Shown: positions 17,663 through 25,271 of the stretch, in pieces
Layout: each line of letters starts with the position of its first letter
Numbering within the stretch: the stretch's first letter is position 1
DNA from: Lachnospiraceae bacterium UBA1759
GTDB lineage: Bacteria; Bacillota; Clostridia; Lachnospirales; Lachnospiraceae
Direction of reading: 5' to 3'
DNA length: 61,000 bases
Assembly: GCA_002315555.1 (NCBI GenBank)
Contig: DCHF01000022.1
Coordinates: 67,900 to 128,899 of the forward strand
Translations under genes and position numbers: made by a program
The notes under the pieces: generated by a model
What the model was told of the DNA's origin: nothing
Databases searched by the model: none
Seen by the model: the letters and a program-made list of their open reading frames with translations, nothing else

Positions 17663-18532
17663 TTAACTCCTGTTCCGTTCAAGATCGCGATGGATCATAT
17701 TGCAGCCATAGGAACCGTCCTCCTTCAGCGCTTCGTAAAGACGGTTTCCGACGGACACGCTGCGATGCTTTCCGCCGGTACATCCGACCGCGATCACCAG
17801 CTGGTTCTTTTCCGCTTTCATGAACTGCGGGATCAGGAAACGGAACATGGAGACCAGCTTTTCCATGAATTCCTCCGCTTCCGGATTGTTCAGCACATAA
17901 TCCTGAATGATCTTCTCGTTTCCGGTATGCGGTCGTAATTCGGGATCGTAATGGGGGTTCGGGAGGAACCGGACATCGATCACATAATCCGCTTCCTGCG
18001 GAACGCCGTTCTTATAACCGAAGGTCATGACCGTGACATTCAGGTTCCGGAAACTGCTGTGGTCTTCAAAAATGACCTTCAGGCGGTTTTGAAGATCACG
18101 CGTGAGAAGGAAGGACGAATCGATGACATAGTCCGCTTTTCTGCGCACCGGCTCCAGTTTTTCGCGTTCCAGATGAATGGCGGCTTCCAGACTTCCGGCC
18201 GTGTCATAGAGCGGATGCACGTGGCGGGATTCCTTGTAGCGCCGGATCAGACATTCGTCGCTCGCATCCATGTAGAGCATCTTGAACATTTTGTGCTTGT
18301 CAAAAAGCTGCTCCAGGGTCTCGAGCATCGTGTCGATGTTCTCGCCGCCGCGGATATCGATACCGAGCGCGATCTTATCGTGCGCCTCCTCGGAATTCAG
18401 CGTCAGTTCAAGAAAACGGTCCGCAAGCTTGACCGGCAGGTTGTCCACACAGAAAAATCCCATATCCTCCAGCATTTTAAACGCCGTTCCCTTACCGGAA
18501 CCGCTTATGCCGGTCACAATGATCATCTCCAT
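17663..18532 (-). CDS. rapZ: RapZ/YvcJ family nucleotide-binding protein
   Basis: A 289-residue P-loop protein, GISGSGKG at residues 8-15, with the typical C-terminal domain containing AVGCTGGKHRSVS. In E. coli RapZ delivers GlmZ RNA to RNase E to control GlmS; in Bacillus the homologue YvcJ has GTPase activity and a less defined role. The gene starts at the stop of murB (18532) and ends one base before the whiA start, so coupling is tight. Neighbours murB, hprK and the Crh-like gene connect it to wall precursor supply and carbon regulation. Confidence 0.93.
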   Translation of the reverse strand: MEMIIVTGISGSGKGTAFKMLEDMGFFCVDNLPVKLADRFLELTLNSEEAHDKIALGIDIRGGENIDTMLETLEQLFDKHKMFKMLYMDASDECLIRRYKESRHVHPLYDTAGSLEAAIHLEREKLEPVRRKADYVIDSSFLLTRDLQNRLKVIFEDHSSFRNLNVTVMTFGYKNGVPQEADYVIDVRFLPNPHYDPELRPHTGNEKIIQDYVLNNPEAEEFMEKLVSMFRFLIPQFMKAEKNQLVIAVGCTGGKHRSVSVGNRLYEALKEDGSYGCNMIHRDLERNRS

Positions 18533-19437
18533 CAGAATTCTCCCAAAAGACGGACCTCGAGTTCCAGCTGTACACCGGAATTTTCAAGTACCGTTTTTTC
18601 CGTATGACGGATCACTTCCAGGATCTCTCCCGCAGTCGCACCGCCCTTGTTGACAACGAAGCCCGCGTGTTTTTCGGACACGGCCGCGGCTCCGATCGAA
18701 AAGCCCTTGAGCCCCGCTTCTTCGATCAGCGCGCCGGCAAAATAACCGGCGGGACGCTTGAAGGTGCTGCCCGCAGAGCCGTATTCCAGCGGCTGCTTGT
18801 CGCGTCTCCGCTGATTCAGTTCATCCATTTTGGCCTTGATCTCCGAAGGATCACCTTCGGAAAGGCCCATCGTCACCGAAAGAACGATGCACTCTTTCCC
18901 CATAAGCGCCGAGTGGCGGTAGGAAAGTCCCAGGGACGCAGGCTCCATTTCAAGAACGTCGCCGGCCCTGGTCAGAACGGTCGCCTTTTGCACCACGTCC
19001 TTCAGTTCGGAACCGTATGCGCCGGCATTCATGATCAGACCGCCGCCGATGGTTCCCGGGATCCCGGACGCAAATTCCAGTCCGGTGAGGCCCGCGCGAA
19101 GCGCTGCGTGTGCGACCTCCGGCATCATGGCGCCGCCCTCTGCGGTCAGCGTCGTACCGCATACCGTCACGCGGTTCAGGTTCTTCCGAAGCGTGATCAC
19201 CGCGCCGCGATAGCCCCCGTCGCCGACCAGAAGATTGCTGCCCCGGCCCAGGATGAAGAACGGTGTACCGCTTGCCTTCAGGGCTTTAAGGACCGCTTTC
19301 AGGTCGTCGAGGTTTTCGGGGGTGATAAAAAGATCGGCAGGGCCGCCCGCGCCGAAGGTCGTGTGAAGCGCCATCGGCTCGTTTTCGAGGACATTCTCCT
19401 CCCCGGCGATCCTTTTAAGATCAATAGAAGATATCAT
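18532..19437 (-). CDS. murB: UDP-N-acetylenolpyruvoylglucosamine reductase
   Basis: A 301-residue type II MurB, the FAD enzyme that reduces UDP-GlcNAc-enolpyruvate to UDP-MurNAc in peptidoglycan synthesis. Visible are the FAD-binding FFILGRGSNLLVGDGGYRG segment, GIPGTIGGGLIMNAGAYG, and the catalytic region with GSTFKRPAGYFAGALIE (serine and lysine) and HAGFVVNKGGAT. I choose the ATG at 19437 because GTGGAG lies nine bases upstream; a GTG at 19452 or ATG at 19446 are possible alternatives. It overlaps the end of hprK by 17 bases. Confidence 0.93.
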   Translation of the reverse strand: MISSIDLKRIAGEENVLENEPMALHTTFGAGGPADLFITPENLDDLKAVLKALKASGTPFFILGRGSNLLVGDGGYRGAVITLRKNLNRVTVCGTTLTAEGGAMMPEVAHAALRAGLTGLEFASGIPGTIGGGLIMNAGAYGSELKDVVQKATVLTRAGDVLEMEPASLGLSYRHSALMGKECIVLSVTMGLSEGDPSEIKAKMDELNQRRRDKQPLEYGSAGSTFKRPAGYFAGALIEEAGLKGFSIGAAAVSEKHAGFVVNKGGATAGEILEVIRHTEKTVLENSGVQLELEVRLLGEF

Positions 19438-20389
19438 CACTGTCATCTCCACGGTTTCTCAGGTTGTTCTGGACACGTTTGTAAAGCTCGTGTGCCGCGT
19501 TGTAGCCCATCTTCTTCTGACGGTGGTTAACGGCTGCTGACTCAACGATAACGGCCAGGTTGCGGCCGGGACGTACCGGCAGATGGTGGCAGACGACCTT
19601 GTTGCCCAGGTACTCGATGTACTGATCTTCCATACCCATGCGATCGTATTCCTTCTCGCTGGACCAGTCCTCGAGGTGCAGAACGAGGTCGATGGTCTGC
19701 GTGTTCTTAACACACTCGACACCGAACAGGGTCTTGACATCGATGATGCCGATACCGCGAAGCTCGATGAAATGACGGGTGATCTCCGGGGCGCTGCCGA
19801 CGAGGGCATCGTCGGAGACCTTGCGGATCTCAACAACGTCATCGGAAACAAGGCGGTGACCGCGCTTGATCAGTTCGATGGCCGCTTCGGATTTACCGAT
19901 ACCGGATTCACCGGTGATGAGAACGCCTTCGCCGTAAACATCGACAAGTACGCCGTGGATCGTGATCATCGGCGCAAGCTGGACGTGCAGCCAGCGGATG
20001 ACCTCAGCCGTCAGCATGGAGGTGGATTTTTCCGATACGAGGACCGGAACACCGCATTCCGCGGCGATGCGGACAAATTCATCGTCCGGCATCTTATTAC
20101 GGCAGAAAATAATGGCGGGAACCTTCTGCTCCAGGAATTCGTGATAGATTCTGGAACGGAACTCCGGGTCCATCTGCTGCATGTAAACATACTCTACGAG
20201 TCCGACGATCTGTACGCGGGAGGTATCGAAATACTCCCAGAAACCGGTGAGCTGCAGTGACGGACGGTTGATATCCGGCACGGTGATAAAGTGCTCATCG
20301 AGATCTAATGAGATCGTGAGATTGGTCAGTTCCATCTTTTTTGCCAGCGTGCTTACTTTGACTCTGGGCTTGTCGGAATTTCTTCTCAT
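19421..20389 (-). CDS. hprK: HPr kinase/phosphorylase
   Basis: A 322-residue HprK/P that phosphorylates the regulatory Ser of HPr and Crh with ATP or pyrophosphate and reverses the reaction with phosphate. The N-terminal domain is followed by the P-loop GESGIGKS at 160-167 and the family signature HFIELRGIGIIDVKTLFG. A basic N-terminal start (MRRNSDKPRVKV) follows AGGGGA. With a Ser-only HPr paralogue in the same operon, this enzyme and its substrate for catabolite repression appear co-transcribed; the standard ptsH is not in the window. Confidence 0.95.
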   Translation of the reverse strand: MRRNSDKPRVKVSTLAKKMELTNLTISLDLDEHFITVPDINRPSLQLTGFWEYFDTSRVQIVGLVEYVYMQQMDPEFRSRIYHEFLEQKVPAIIFCRNKMPDDEFVRIAAECGVPVLVSEKSTSMLTAEVIRWLHVQLAPMITIHGVLVDVYGEGVLITGESGIGKSEAAIELIKRGHRLVSDDVVEIRKVSDDALVGSAPEITRHFIELRGIGIIDVKTLFGVECVKNTQTIDLVLHLEDWSSEKEYDRMGMEDQYIEYLGNKVVCHHLPVRPGRNLAVIVESAAVNHRQKKMGYNAAHELYKRVQNNLRNRGDDSDDIFY

Positions 20390-20408
20390 GCGTGTTTCCC
20401 CTTGAAAC

Positions 20409-21536
20409 TCATCTCATGGTGATGCCGGAAAGAAGGCGGCGGATCATGCTTTCTGCCTCCGGCTGTTTATCCTGTTCCACTCCGATCATGACCGCGGTGA
20501 AGAGCACCGCCCCGTCCGTTGCCTGTTTCAAGCAGGTAAAACGCAGGTTTCCGCCGTTTCCGGTCCGGTGGAGTATTTCACCTTCCGTGTCGGAATCTCC
20601 CGTATTTTCGCCGCTTTCCGCAGTCAGGACCAGGACGGAAGCCTCCCACTCCTCCGGATTGTCCGGATTCGGCAGCCAAAGGATCATGTATAGATCCTCT
20701 GCGTCCGTTTCCGCACGGAAGCCGTCCGGAACAAGCGCCGTGAACCGGCTGCACTCCGCTGTCATATGGTCGTTAAAACTCAATGTGTATTTGGATTCAT
20801 CGCTCCGCACCTCTCCGGCGCCCTCGTCAATGTCCGAGATCATCCGACTCAGCCGCTTCAGCGTGTCCTCCATGTTTTTTTCAACGATGAGTTCACGTTC
20901 CGTCTTTTCCTCCGGGTCGAAGGAGACCGTGAGGCCGTCATCGTATATATCCGTAATTATGCCGCTTTCATCCTCCGTGAGGTCAAATGCGTATTCGTCC
21001 TCGAAACAGGAGGTCACCGAAAGGTCGTCGGAAAGGGCCTCCGTGCGGAAACCGCTTTGAGTCTCCGGCGTGAGGCGGTAATCCGCCGGTTCCTCTCCGG
21101 AAAAACGGAGGATGCCCTGAAACAGTGTCAGAAGGACCGTTTCCGGTTCCGGCACCATTTCCGTAAAGGAGCGGTCGTAGGCCATCGTCCAGGAACGCGG
21201 GCCGCTCTCCCGGAGCTCCAGAACGCCCTTTTCAAAAAGCGAAAGAAGGGTCATGCCGGTCACCGGTTTCTCCCCGGTGTCCTTTCCCGTAAAGCGAAGC
21301 TCGTCCATCGCCTCCAGGAAATAGTACAATCTGAGGTACGCTCTTGAGATCTCCTTGAGTCCGGAAACGATCTCCGCGTCATTTTTCAGTTCCGGTGAGA
21401 AACGGACACCCGTCACGTCATGTTTTTTTCCGTCAAAAGAGAGACCGTTCTCCCGGAGCGTGATGTACTTTTTCTGCATCACCCGGGTCACGATCCACAG
21501 TCCGTATTCTTTACGACTGTCCGTCTTGACGCTCAT
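20409..21536 (-). CDS. Unrecognised acidic protein between trmD and hprK
   Basis: A 375-residue protein that I cannot assign. It is rich in Asp and Glu, has no signal peptide, membrane helix or obvious catalytic motif, and appears to have an N-terminal segment of about 150 residues, an acidic middle (about 160-240), and a C-terminal beta-rich part ending in EAESMIRRLLSGITMR. Its start overlaps the trmD stop by four bases and hprK starts 20 bases after its end, so it is firmly inside the operon. In many Firmicutes rplS follows trmD, so this gene occupies an unusual position. A cytosolic protein is the most that can be inferred. Confidence 0.75.
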   Translation of the reverse strand: MSVKTDSRKEYGLWIVTRVMQKKYITLRENGLSFDGKKHDVTGVRFSPELKNDAEIVSGLKEISRAYLRLYYFLEAMDELRFTGKDTGEKPVTGMTLLSLFEKGVLELRESGPRSWTMAYDRSFTEMVPEPETVLLTLFQGILRFSGEEPADYRLTPETQSGFRTEALSDDLSVTSCFEDEYAFDLTEDESGIITDIYDDGLTVSFDPEEKTERELIVEKNMEDTLKRLSRMISDIDEGAGEVRSDESKYTLSFNDHMTAECSRFTALVPDGFRAETDAEDLYMILWLPNPDNPEEWEASVLVLTAESGENTGDSDTEGEILHRTGNGGNLRFTCLKQATDGAVLFTAVMIGVEQDKQPEAESMIRRLLSGITMR

Positions 21537-22291
21537 TCGTTGTTTTCTTCTTCCTTTTTCTTCTCTTCCTTCAGTTTTCTCAGATACTTGAGATCGTTTT
21601 TGGAAAGGTTGGCTTTACAAAGAAGATCCGGTCGGACCTCCAGTGTACGTTCGATGCGCTTTTCACGGCGCCATTTTTCAATGTTTGCGTGATGTCCGGA
21701 AAGCAGGATCTCCGGGACCTTGCGACCCATGAATTCCTCCGGACGGGTATACTGCGGATACTCGAGCAGGTTGTCGTGGAAACTTTCGATCTCCGCGCTG
21801 TCGCCGGAAAGAACGCCGGGAACCATGCGGGAAATGGCATCTATCATGACAAGGGAAGGCAGCTCGCCGCCGGTCAGTACATAATCGCCGATGGACACGC
21901 AGTCCGTCACGATCATCTCGATCACGCGCTCATCCACGCCCTCGTAATGGCCGCAGAGAAACACAAGGTCCTCTTCTTCCGCAAATTCGCGGGCCATCTG
22001 CTGATCGAACACCCGGCCCTGCGGGGTCAGGTAGACCACACGCGCCCGGTGGCCGATCTTTTCGGTCAGATCCTCATAACAGCGGTAAATGGGCTCGGCC
22101 TGCATCAGCATGCCGGCACCGCCGCCGTAGGGGTAATCGTCCACGTGGTGATGCTTCATATCCGTGGAATAATCACGGATATTCACTGCTTCCACAGAGA
22201 TGATGCCCTTGTTTTCCGCACGCCCGAGAATACTCTGTGACGCGGCGCCCTGGATCAGCTCCGGAAAAAGTGTCATCACATGAAAATTCAT
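21533..22291 (-). CDS. trmD: tRNA (guanine37-N1)-methyltransferase
   Basis: A 252-residue SPOUT-class methyltransferase that forms m1G37 beside the anticodon to prevent frameshifting. Recognised by the start MNFHVMTLFPELI, the GGGAGMLMQAEP segment, and the knotted SAM site LCGHYEGVDERV and GDYVLTGGELP. The C-terminal Lys/Glu-rich tail is longer and more charged than usual. GGAGGA precedes the ATG. It follows rimM by two bases, the classic order. Confidence 0.96.
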   Translation of the reverse strand: MNFHVMTLFPELIQGAASQSILGRAENKGIISVEAVNIRDYSTDMKHHHVDDYPYGGGAGMLMQAEPIYRCYEDLTEKIGHRARVVYLTPQGRVFDQQMAREFAEEEDLVFLCGHYEGVDERVIEMIVTDCVSIGDYVLTGGELPSLVMIDAISRMVPGVLSGDSAEIESFHDNLLEYPQYTRPEEFMGRKVPEILLSGHHANIEKWRREKRIERTLEVRPDLLCKANLSKNDLKYLRKLKEEKKKEEENNE

Positions 22292-22293
22292 GA

Positions 22294-22800
22294 TCAGTCC
22301 TCCAGTCCGGGCATGACATATGCGCGGATCTTTCTTTCTTCAATATCGATGGAAAGGATGCAGTCCGGAATACGCGGTAAAAGGACTTCCTTTCCGTCCG
22401 GCCGTTTGACTTCAAAAACGTCGTTCGCGCCGGTCTGCAGGACATCGGTCAGCTCGCCGAGGATGGTGTCATCGTCACGGTAGACCGTGCAGCCGATCAG
22501 ATCGGCGATGAAATACTGCCCTTCTTCAAGCGGTGACTGCGAGCGGTGGATCATGATGTCGGCCTGGCGCCAGGTCTCCGCCTCATCCATCGAATGGATG
22601 CCGGAAAGCTTTAAAATGGCCATACCCTTGAAGTATTTAACGCCCTCGATCTTCATGGGGGTGCGGCCCTTCTTCGTTTCAAGAAGGACGTCCTCCACCT
22701 GATTGAAACGGTCCGGATCATCCGTTGTCGGATAGACCTTGACTTCTCCTTTGATGCCGTGGGGCTGTGTAATAACGCCGATACGTAAATACTCGATCAT
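22294..22800 (-). CDS. rimM: Ribosome maturation factor RimM
   Basis: A 168-residue RimM, a 30S assembly factor that binds S19 and the 16S head. The N-terminal RimM domain (RIGVITQPHGIKGEVKVYP) and the PRC barrel (about residues 95-168) are both present. Start ATG at 22800 is chosen from homology to the RimM N-terminus and a weak GGAAG site; an in-frame start at 22857 lies inside an RNA hairpin region and adds 19 unrelated residues. Upstream khpA is separated by a 117-base spacer that holds a 72-base foldable element. Confidence 0.93.
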   Translation of the reverse strand: MIEYLRIGVITQPHGIKGEVKVYPTTDDPDRFNQVEDVLLETKKGRTPMKIEGVKYFKGMAILKLSGIHSMDEAETWRQADIMIHRSQSPLEEGQYFIADLIGCTVYRDDDTILGELTDVLQTGANDVFEVKRPDGKEVLLPRIPDCILSIDIEERKIRAYVMPGLED

Positions 22801-22840
22801 GATTTCTTCCGTTCTGTCCGTGTTTTTCCAATGCTTAAAA

Positions 22841-22912
22841 CTGATTATAGGGAACAAAGCACCGTTCCCGGTCTCCCGGGGCGCAGTATCCCTGTTCCCT
22901 ATATAATATCAG
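22841..22912 (-). other. Intercistronic stem-loop between khpA and rimM
   Basis: Outer arms CTGAT-TATAGGGAACA (22841-22856) and TGTTCCCTATA...ATCAG (22892-22912) pair with a 4-base bulge, and the interior contains a CCCGG/CCGGG mini-stem. It begins six bases after the khpA stop. The tail on the minus strand has only four T, so termination would be weak; attenuation or RNA processing is possible. Confidence 0.5.
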
Positions 22913-22917
22913 TATTA

Positions 22918-23145
22918 TTACTCGATGTCCACCATTACATGAACACCCTTGCGAATGCCGGCCGCTTTTACAACGGAACGGATCGCATTCGCGACCTTGC
23001 CCTGCTTACCAATGACCTTACCGATGTCCGCCTGCGCAACCTTCAGCGTAATGAGGGTTCCTTTTTCGCTGGTCTGTTCGGTAACGACCACCTGGTCCGG
23101 AGCATCAACAAGCGCCTTCGCAATCGTCTCTACCAGTTCCTTCAA
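22918..23145 (-). CDS. khpA: KH-domain RNA-binding protein KhpA
   Basis: A 75-residue single KH-domain protein with the GxxG loop in IGKVIGKQGKVANAI. KhpA works with KhpB as an RNA chaperone affecting division and envelope genes in Gram-positive bacteria. The start codon is TTG at 23145, supported by AAGGAGG seven bases upstream and by alignment of the protein start MKELVETIAKAL with the family. It lies between rpsP and rimM, the common arrangement. Confidence 0.93.
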   Translation of the reverse strand: MKELVETIAKALVDAPDQVVVTEQTSEKGTLITLKVAQADIGKVIGKQGKVANAIRSVVKAAGIRKGVHVMVDIE

Positions 23146-23179
23146 TTCGGTACCTCCTTATTGAATACGGTACGTCGAA

Positions 23180-23422
23180 TTATTTCGTGATACCGGCTTC
23201 CTTTAATAAACGAGCAACGGTCTCGGTCGGCTGTGCGCCGTCTGCGATCCACTTCTTAGCTGCGTCTGCATCGACCTTAACAACAGACGGCTCCTGGTTC
23301 GGATCATAAGTACCGATCTCGTCGATGAAACGGCCGTCACGCGGAGAGCGTGCATCAGCTACAACGATACGATAGATCGGATTTCTCTTCTTACCCATTC
23401 TCTTTAATCTTAATTTAATCAT
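23180..23422 (-). CDS. rpsP: 30S ribosomal protein S16
   Basis: An 80-residue S16 with the family start MIKLRLKRMGKKRNPIYRIV and DGRFIDEIGTYDPN. The ATG at 23422 has GGAGG upstream; a longer reading of five residues is rejected because those codons contain the ribosome binding site. Part of the ffh-rpsP-khpA-rimM-trmD group. Confidence 0.97.
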   Translation of the reverse strand: MIKLRLKRMGKKRNPIYRIVVADARSPRDGRFIDEIGTYDPNQEPSVVKVDADAAKKWIADGAQPTETVARLLKEAGITK

Positions 23423-23489
23423 TTTCTTTTCCTCCAAAGGATTATTAATTATTTATGTGGTACAGCGTGCTCCGCTGATATACCCTGTT

Positions 23490-24836
23490 TTAGAAAGGCA
23501 TCCGGAAACGGTTTCCCTTGCCCTTCATCATGCCGGTCATCTGTTTCATCATCTTCCGGCTCTGTTCGAACTGCTTGACCATACGGTTGACTTCCTGAAT
23601 GGGCTGACCGGAGCCCTTTGCGATGCGGTTCTTGCGGGAAGGATTCAGGCAGTCCGGATGCGTTCTTTCGTACTTGGTCATGGAGTAGATGATCGCTTCG
23701 ATCTTCTGCAGCTGACGTTCCGATTCGTCGATATCCGGCATGTTCTTCAGGTTCTTGCCGAGGCCCATGCCCGGGAGCATGTTCATGATGGCGCCGATAC
23801 CGCCCATCTTCTTCATCTGCTGCATCTGCATCAGATAATCCTCGTAGTCGAACTTGCCCTTTTTCATCTTCTGCTCAAGGGCCTTGGCATCGTTCATGTC
23901 CACCTGCTCGGCAGCCTTTTCGATCAGGGAAAGGACATCACCCATTCCGAGGATACGACCGGCCATACGGTCCGGATAGAACTGCTCCACATCGGTAAGC
24001 TTTTCGCCGACACCGGAGAAGAGGATCGGTTTGCCGGTCACGGCACGGATGGAAAGTGCCGCACCGCCGCGGGTGTCGCCGTCCAGCTTGGTCAGGATCA
24101 CGCCGTCGATGCCGATCTCATCGTTGAAAGAGGTTGCTACATTGACCGCATCCTGACCGGTCATCGCATCGACGACCAGGATGGTCTTGTAGACATCCAC
24201 GTTTTCCTTGATCTCTACCAGCTCCTGCATCATGTCTTCATCGACATGCAGGCGGCCGGCGGTATCGAGGATCAGGACGTTATTGCCGTTTTCCTTGGCG
24301 TGCATGACTGCAGCCCTGGCAATGTCCTGGGGTTTATTCTTATCTCCCATGGCGAAGACCGGGATACCCAGCTTTTCACCATTGATCTGCAGCTGTTTGA
24401 TAGCTGCGGGACGATAGACGTCACATGCCGCAAGGAGCGGTTTCTTACCGTTTCTTACGAGCTTTCCGGCAAGCTTGGCAGCCATGGTCGTTTTACCTGC
24501 ACCCTGAAGACCGCACAGCATGATGATCGAGATCTCACCCGCCGGCTTCAGAATGAGTTCCACCGGTTCCGGTCCCATCAGGTTGATCATTTCCTCCTGG
24601 ACGATCTTAATGACCATCTGTCCGGGATTCAGACCGTTCATGATGTCTTCGCCGATGGCACGCTCCTGCACCTTGCTTACGAACTGCTTAACGACCTTGA
24701 AGTTTACGTCCGCCTCCAGAAGAGCCATCTTGACTTCTCTCATGGCAAGCTTGACATCCGCTTCCGTCAGGCGGCCTTTGCCCTTCAGTCCGCCGAATAT
24801 ATTCTGAAATTTTTCCGAAAGACTCTCAAAAGCCAT
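23490..24836 (-). CDS. ffh: Signal recognition particle protein Ffh
   Basis: A 448-residue SRP54 GTPase that binds signal sequences and SRP RNA and targets ribosomes to the membrane through FtsY. N domain 1-90; G domain with GLQGAGKTT, DTAGRLHVDE and TKLDGDTRGG; C-terminal methionine-rich M domain with SGQPIQEVNRMVKQFEQ and many Met residues. Length is standard. The start is 13 bases after ylxM, with AGGAG upstream. The gene for 4.5S RNA is not seen in this window. Confidence 0.97.
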   Translation of the reverse strand: MAFESLSEKFQNIFGGLKGKGRLTEADVKLAMREVKMALLEADVNFKVVKQFVSKVQERAIGEDIMNGLNPGQMVIKIVQEEMINLMGPEPVELILKPAGEISIIMLCGLQGAGKTTMAAKLAGKLVRNGKKPLLAACDVYRPAAIKQLQINGEKLGIPVFAMGDKNKPQDIARAAVMHAKENGNNVLILDTAGRLHVDEDMMQELVEIKENVDVYKTILVVDAMTGQDAVNVATSFNDEIGIDGVILTKLDGDTRGGAALSIRAVTGKPILFSGVGEKLTDVEQFYPDRMAGRILGMGDVLSLIEKAAEQVDMNDAKALEQKMKKGKFDYEDYLMQMQQMKKMGGIGAIMNMLPGMGLGKNLKNMPDIDESERQLQKIEAIIYSMTKYERTHPDCLNPSRKNRIAKGSGQPIQEVNRMVKQFEQSRKMMKQMTGMMKGKGNRFRMPF

Positions 24837-24849
24837 TCAAAAACTCCTG

Positions 24850-25191
24850 TTATTTATTCAGTTCTTCCAGAATCTTATCCGTCAGATCCAGAAGCTCCCG
24901 TTTATTCGCGCTGTCCTCTTCCGTAAGAAGGACCGCCCTCATCTTTTCGGTGTGTTTCTTCAGTTTTTCAAACTGTTCGACCATATGAAGTTTTTCTTCA
25001 TACTCCTCCAGCGCTTTGTCGCACCGGCGGATCATGTCGTGGATCCCCTGGCGGGAAACACCGAATTCCGCAGCCGCTTCGGAGAGCGACATGTCATCGA
25101 ATACCACGTTCTCGTAAATCTCCTGCTGGTGCTCCGTGAGGAGCTCGCCGTAGAAATCGTAGAGTAAAGTTTTCTCAAAAATTTTCTCCAT
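24850..25191 (-). CDS. ylxM: YlxM/p13-like helix-turn-helix protein
   Basis: A 113-residue protein with a sigma-70 region-4-like helix-turn-helix (LTEHQQEIYENVVFDDMSLSE then FGVSRQGIHDMIRR), almost always encoded just before ffh in Gram-positive bacteria. In streptococci YlxM associates with the SRP and stimulates it. It is the first gene of the long operon; the predicted leader is only about ten bases, so the AGGGTGA ribosome binding site would be near the 5' end of the mRNA. Confidence 0.9.
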   Translation of the reverse strand: MEKIFEKTLLYDFYGELLTEHQQEIYENVVFDDMSLSEAAAEFGVSRQGIHDMIRRCDKALEEYEEKLHMVEQFEKLKKHTEKMRAVLLTEEDSANKRELLDLTDKILEELNK

Positions 25192-25208
25192 AGAAAATCA
25201 CCCTGAGT

Positions 25209-25237
25209 ATAATACAACAAAATTTTCCGGGTGTCAA
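25209..25237 (-). promoter_or_regulatory. Promoter of the ylxM-ffh operon, -35 box inside the topA terminator stem
   Basis: On the minus strand TTGACA (25232-25237) and TATTAT (25209-25214) are separated by 17 bases. The perfect -35 box belongs to the promoter-proximal arm of the terminator hairpin at 25219-25267. Initiation is predicted near 25202, about ten bases before the ylxM ATG. Confidence 0.75.
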
Positions 25238-25267
25238 GCATTTTTACTTGACACCCGGAAAATTTTT
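25219..25267. terminator. Bidirectional-looking terminator after topA
   Basis: Roughly 19-base arms (25219-25238 and 25247-25266) with an 8-base loop begin five bases after the topA stop. The A-rich stem base gives a T-rich tail when read on the minus strand. It insulates the ylxM operon from topA while supplying its -35 box. Confidence 0.85.
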
Positions 25268-25271
25268 CAAC

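Noticed and set aside
23457..24926. A 489-codon plus-strand frame opposite ffh
   Set aside because: It is antisense to an unmistakable SRP GTPase and has no ribosome binding site or family match.
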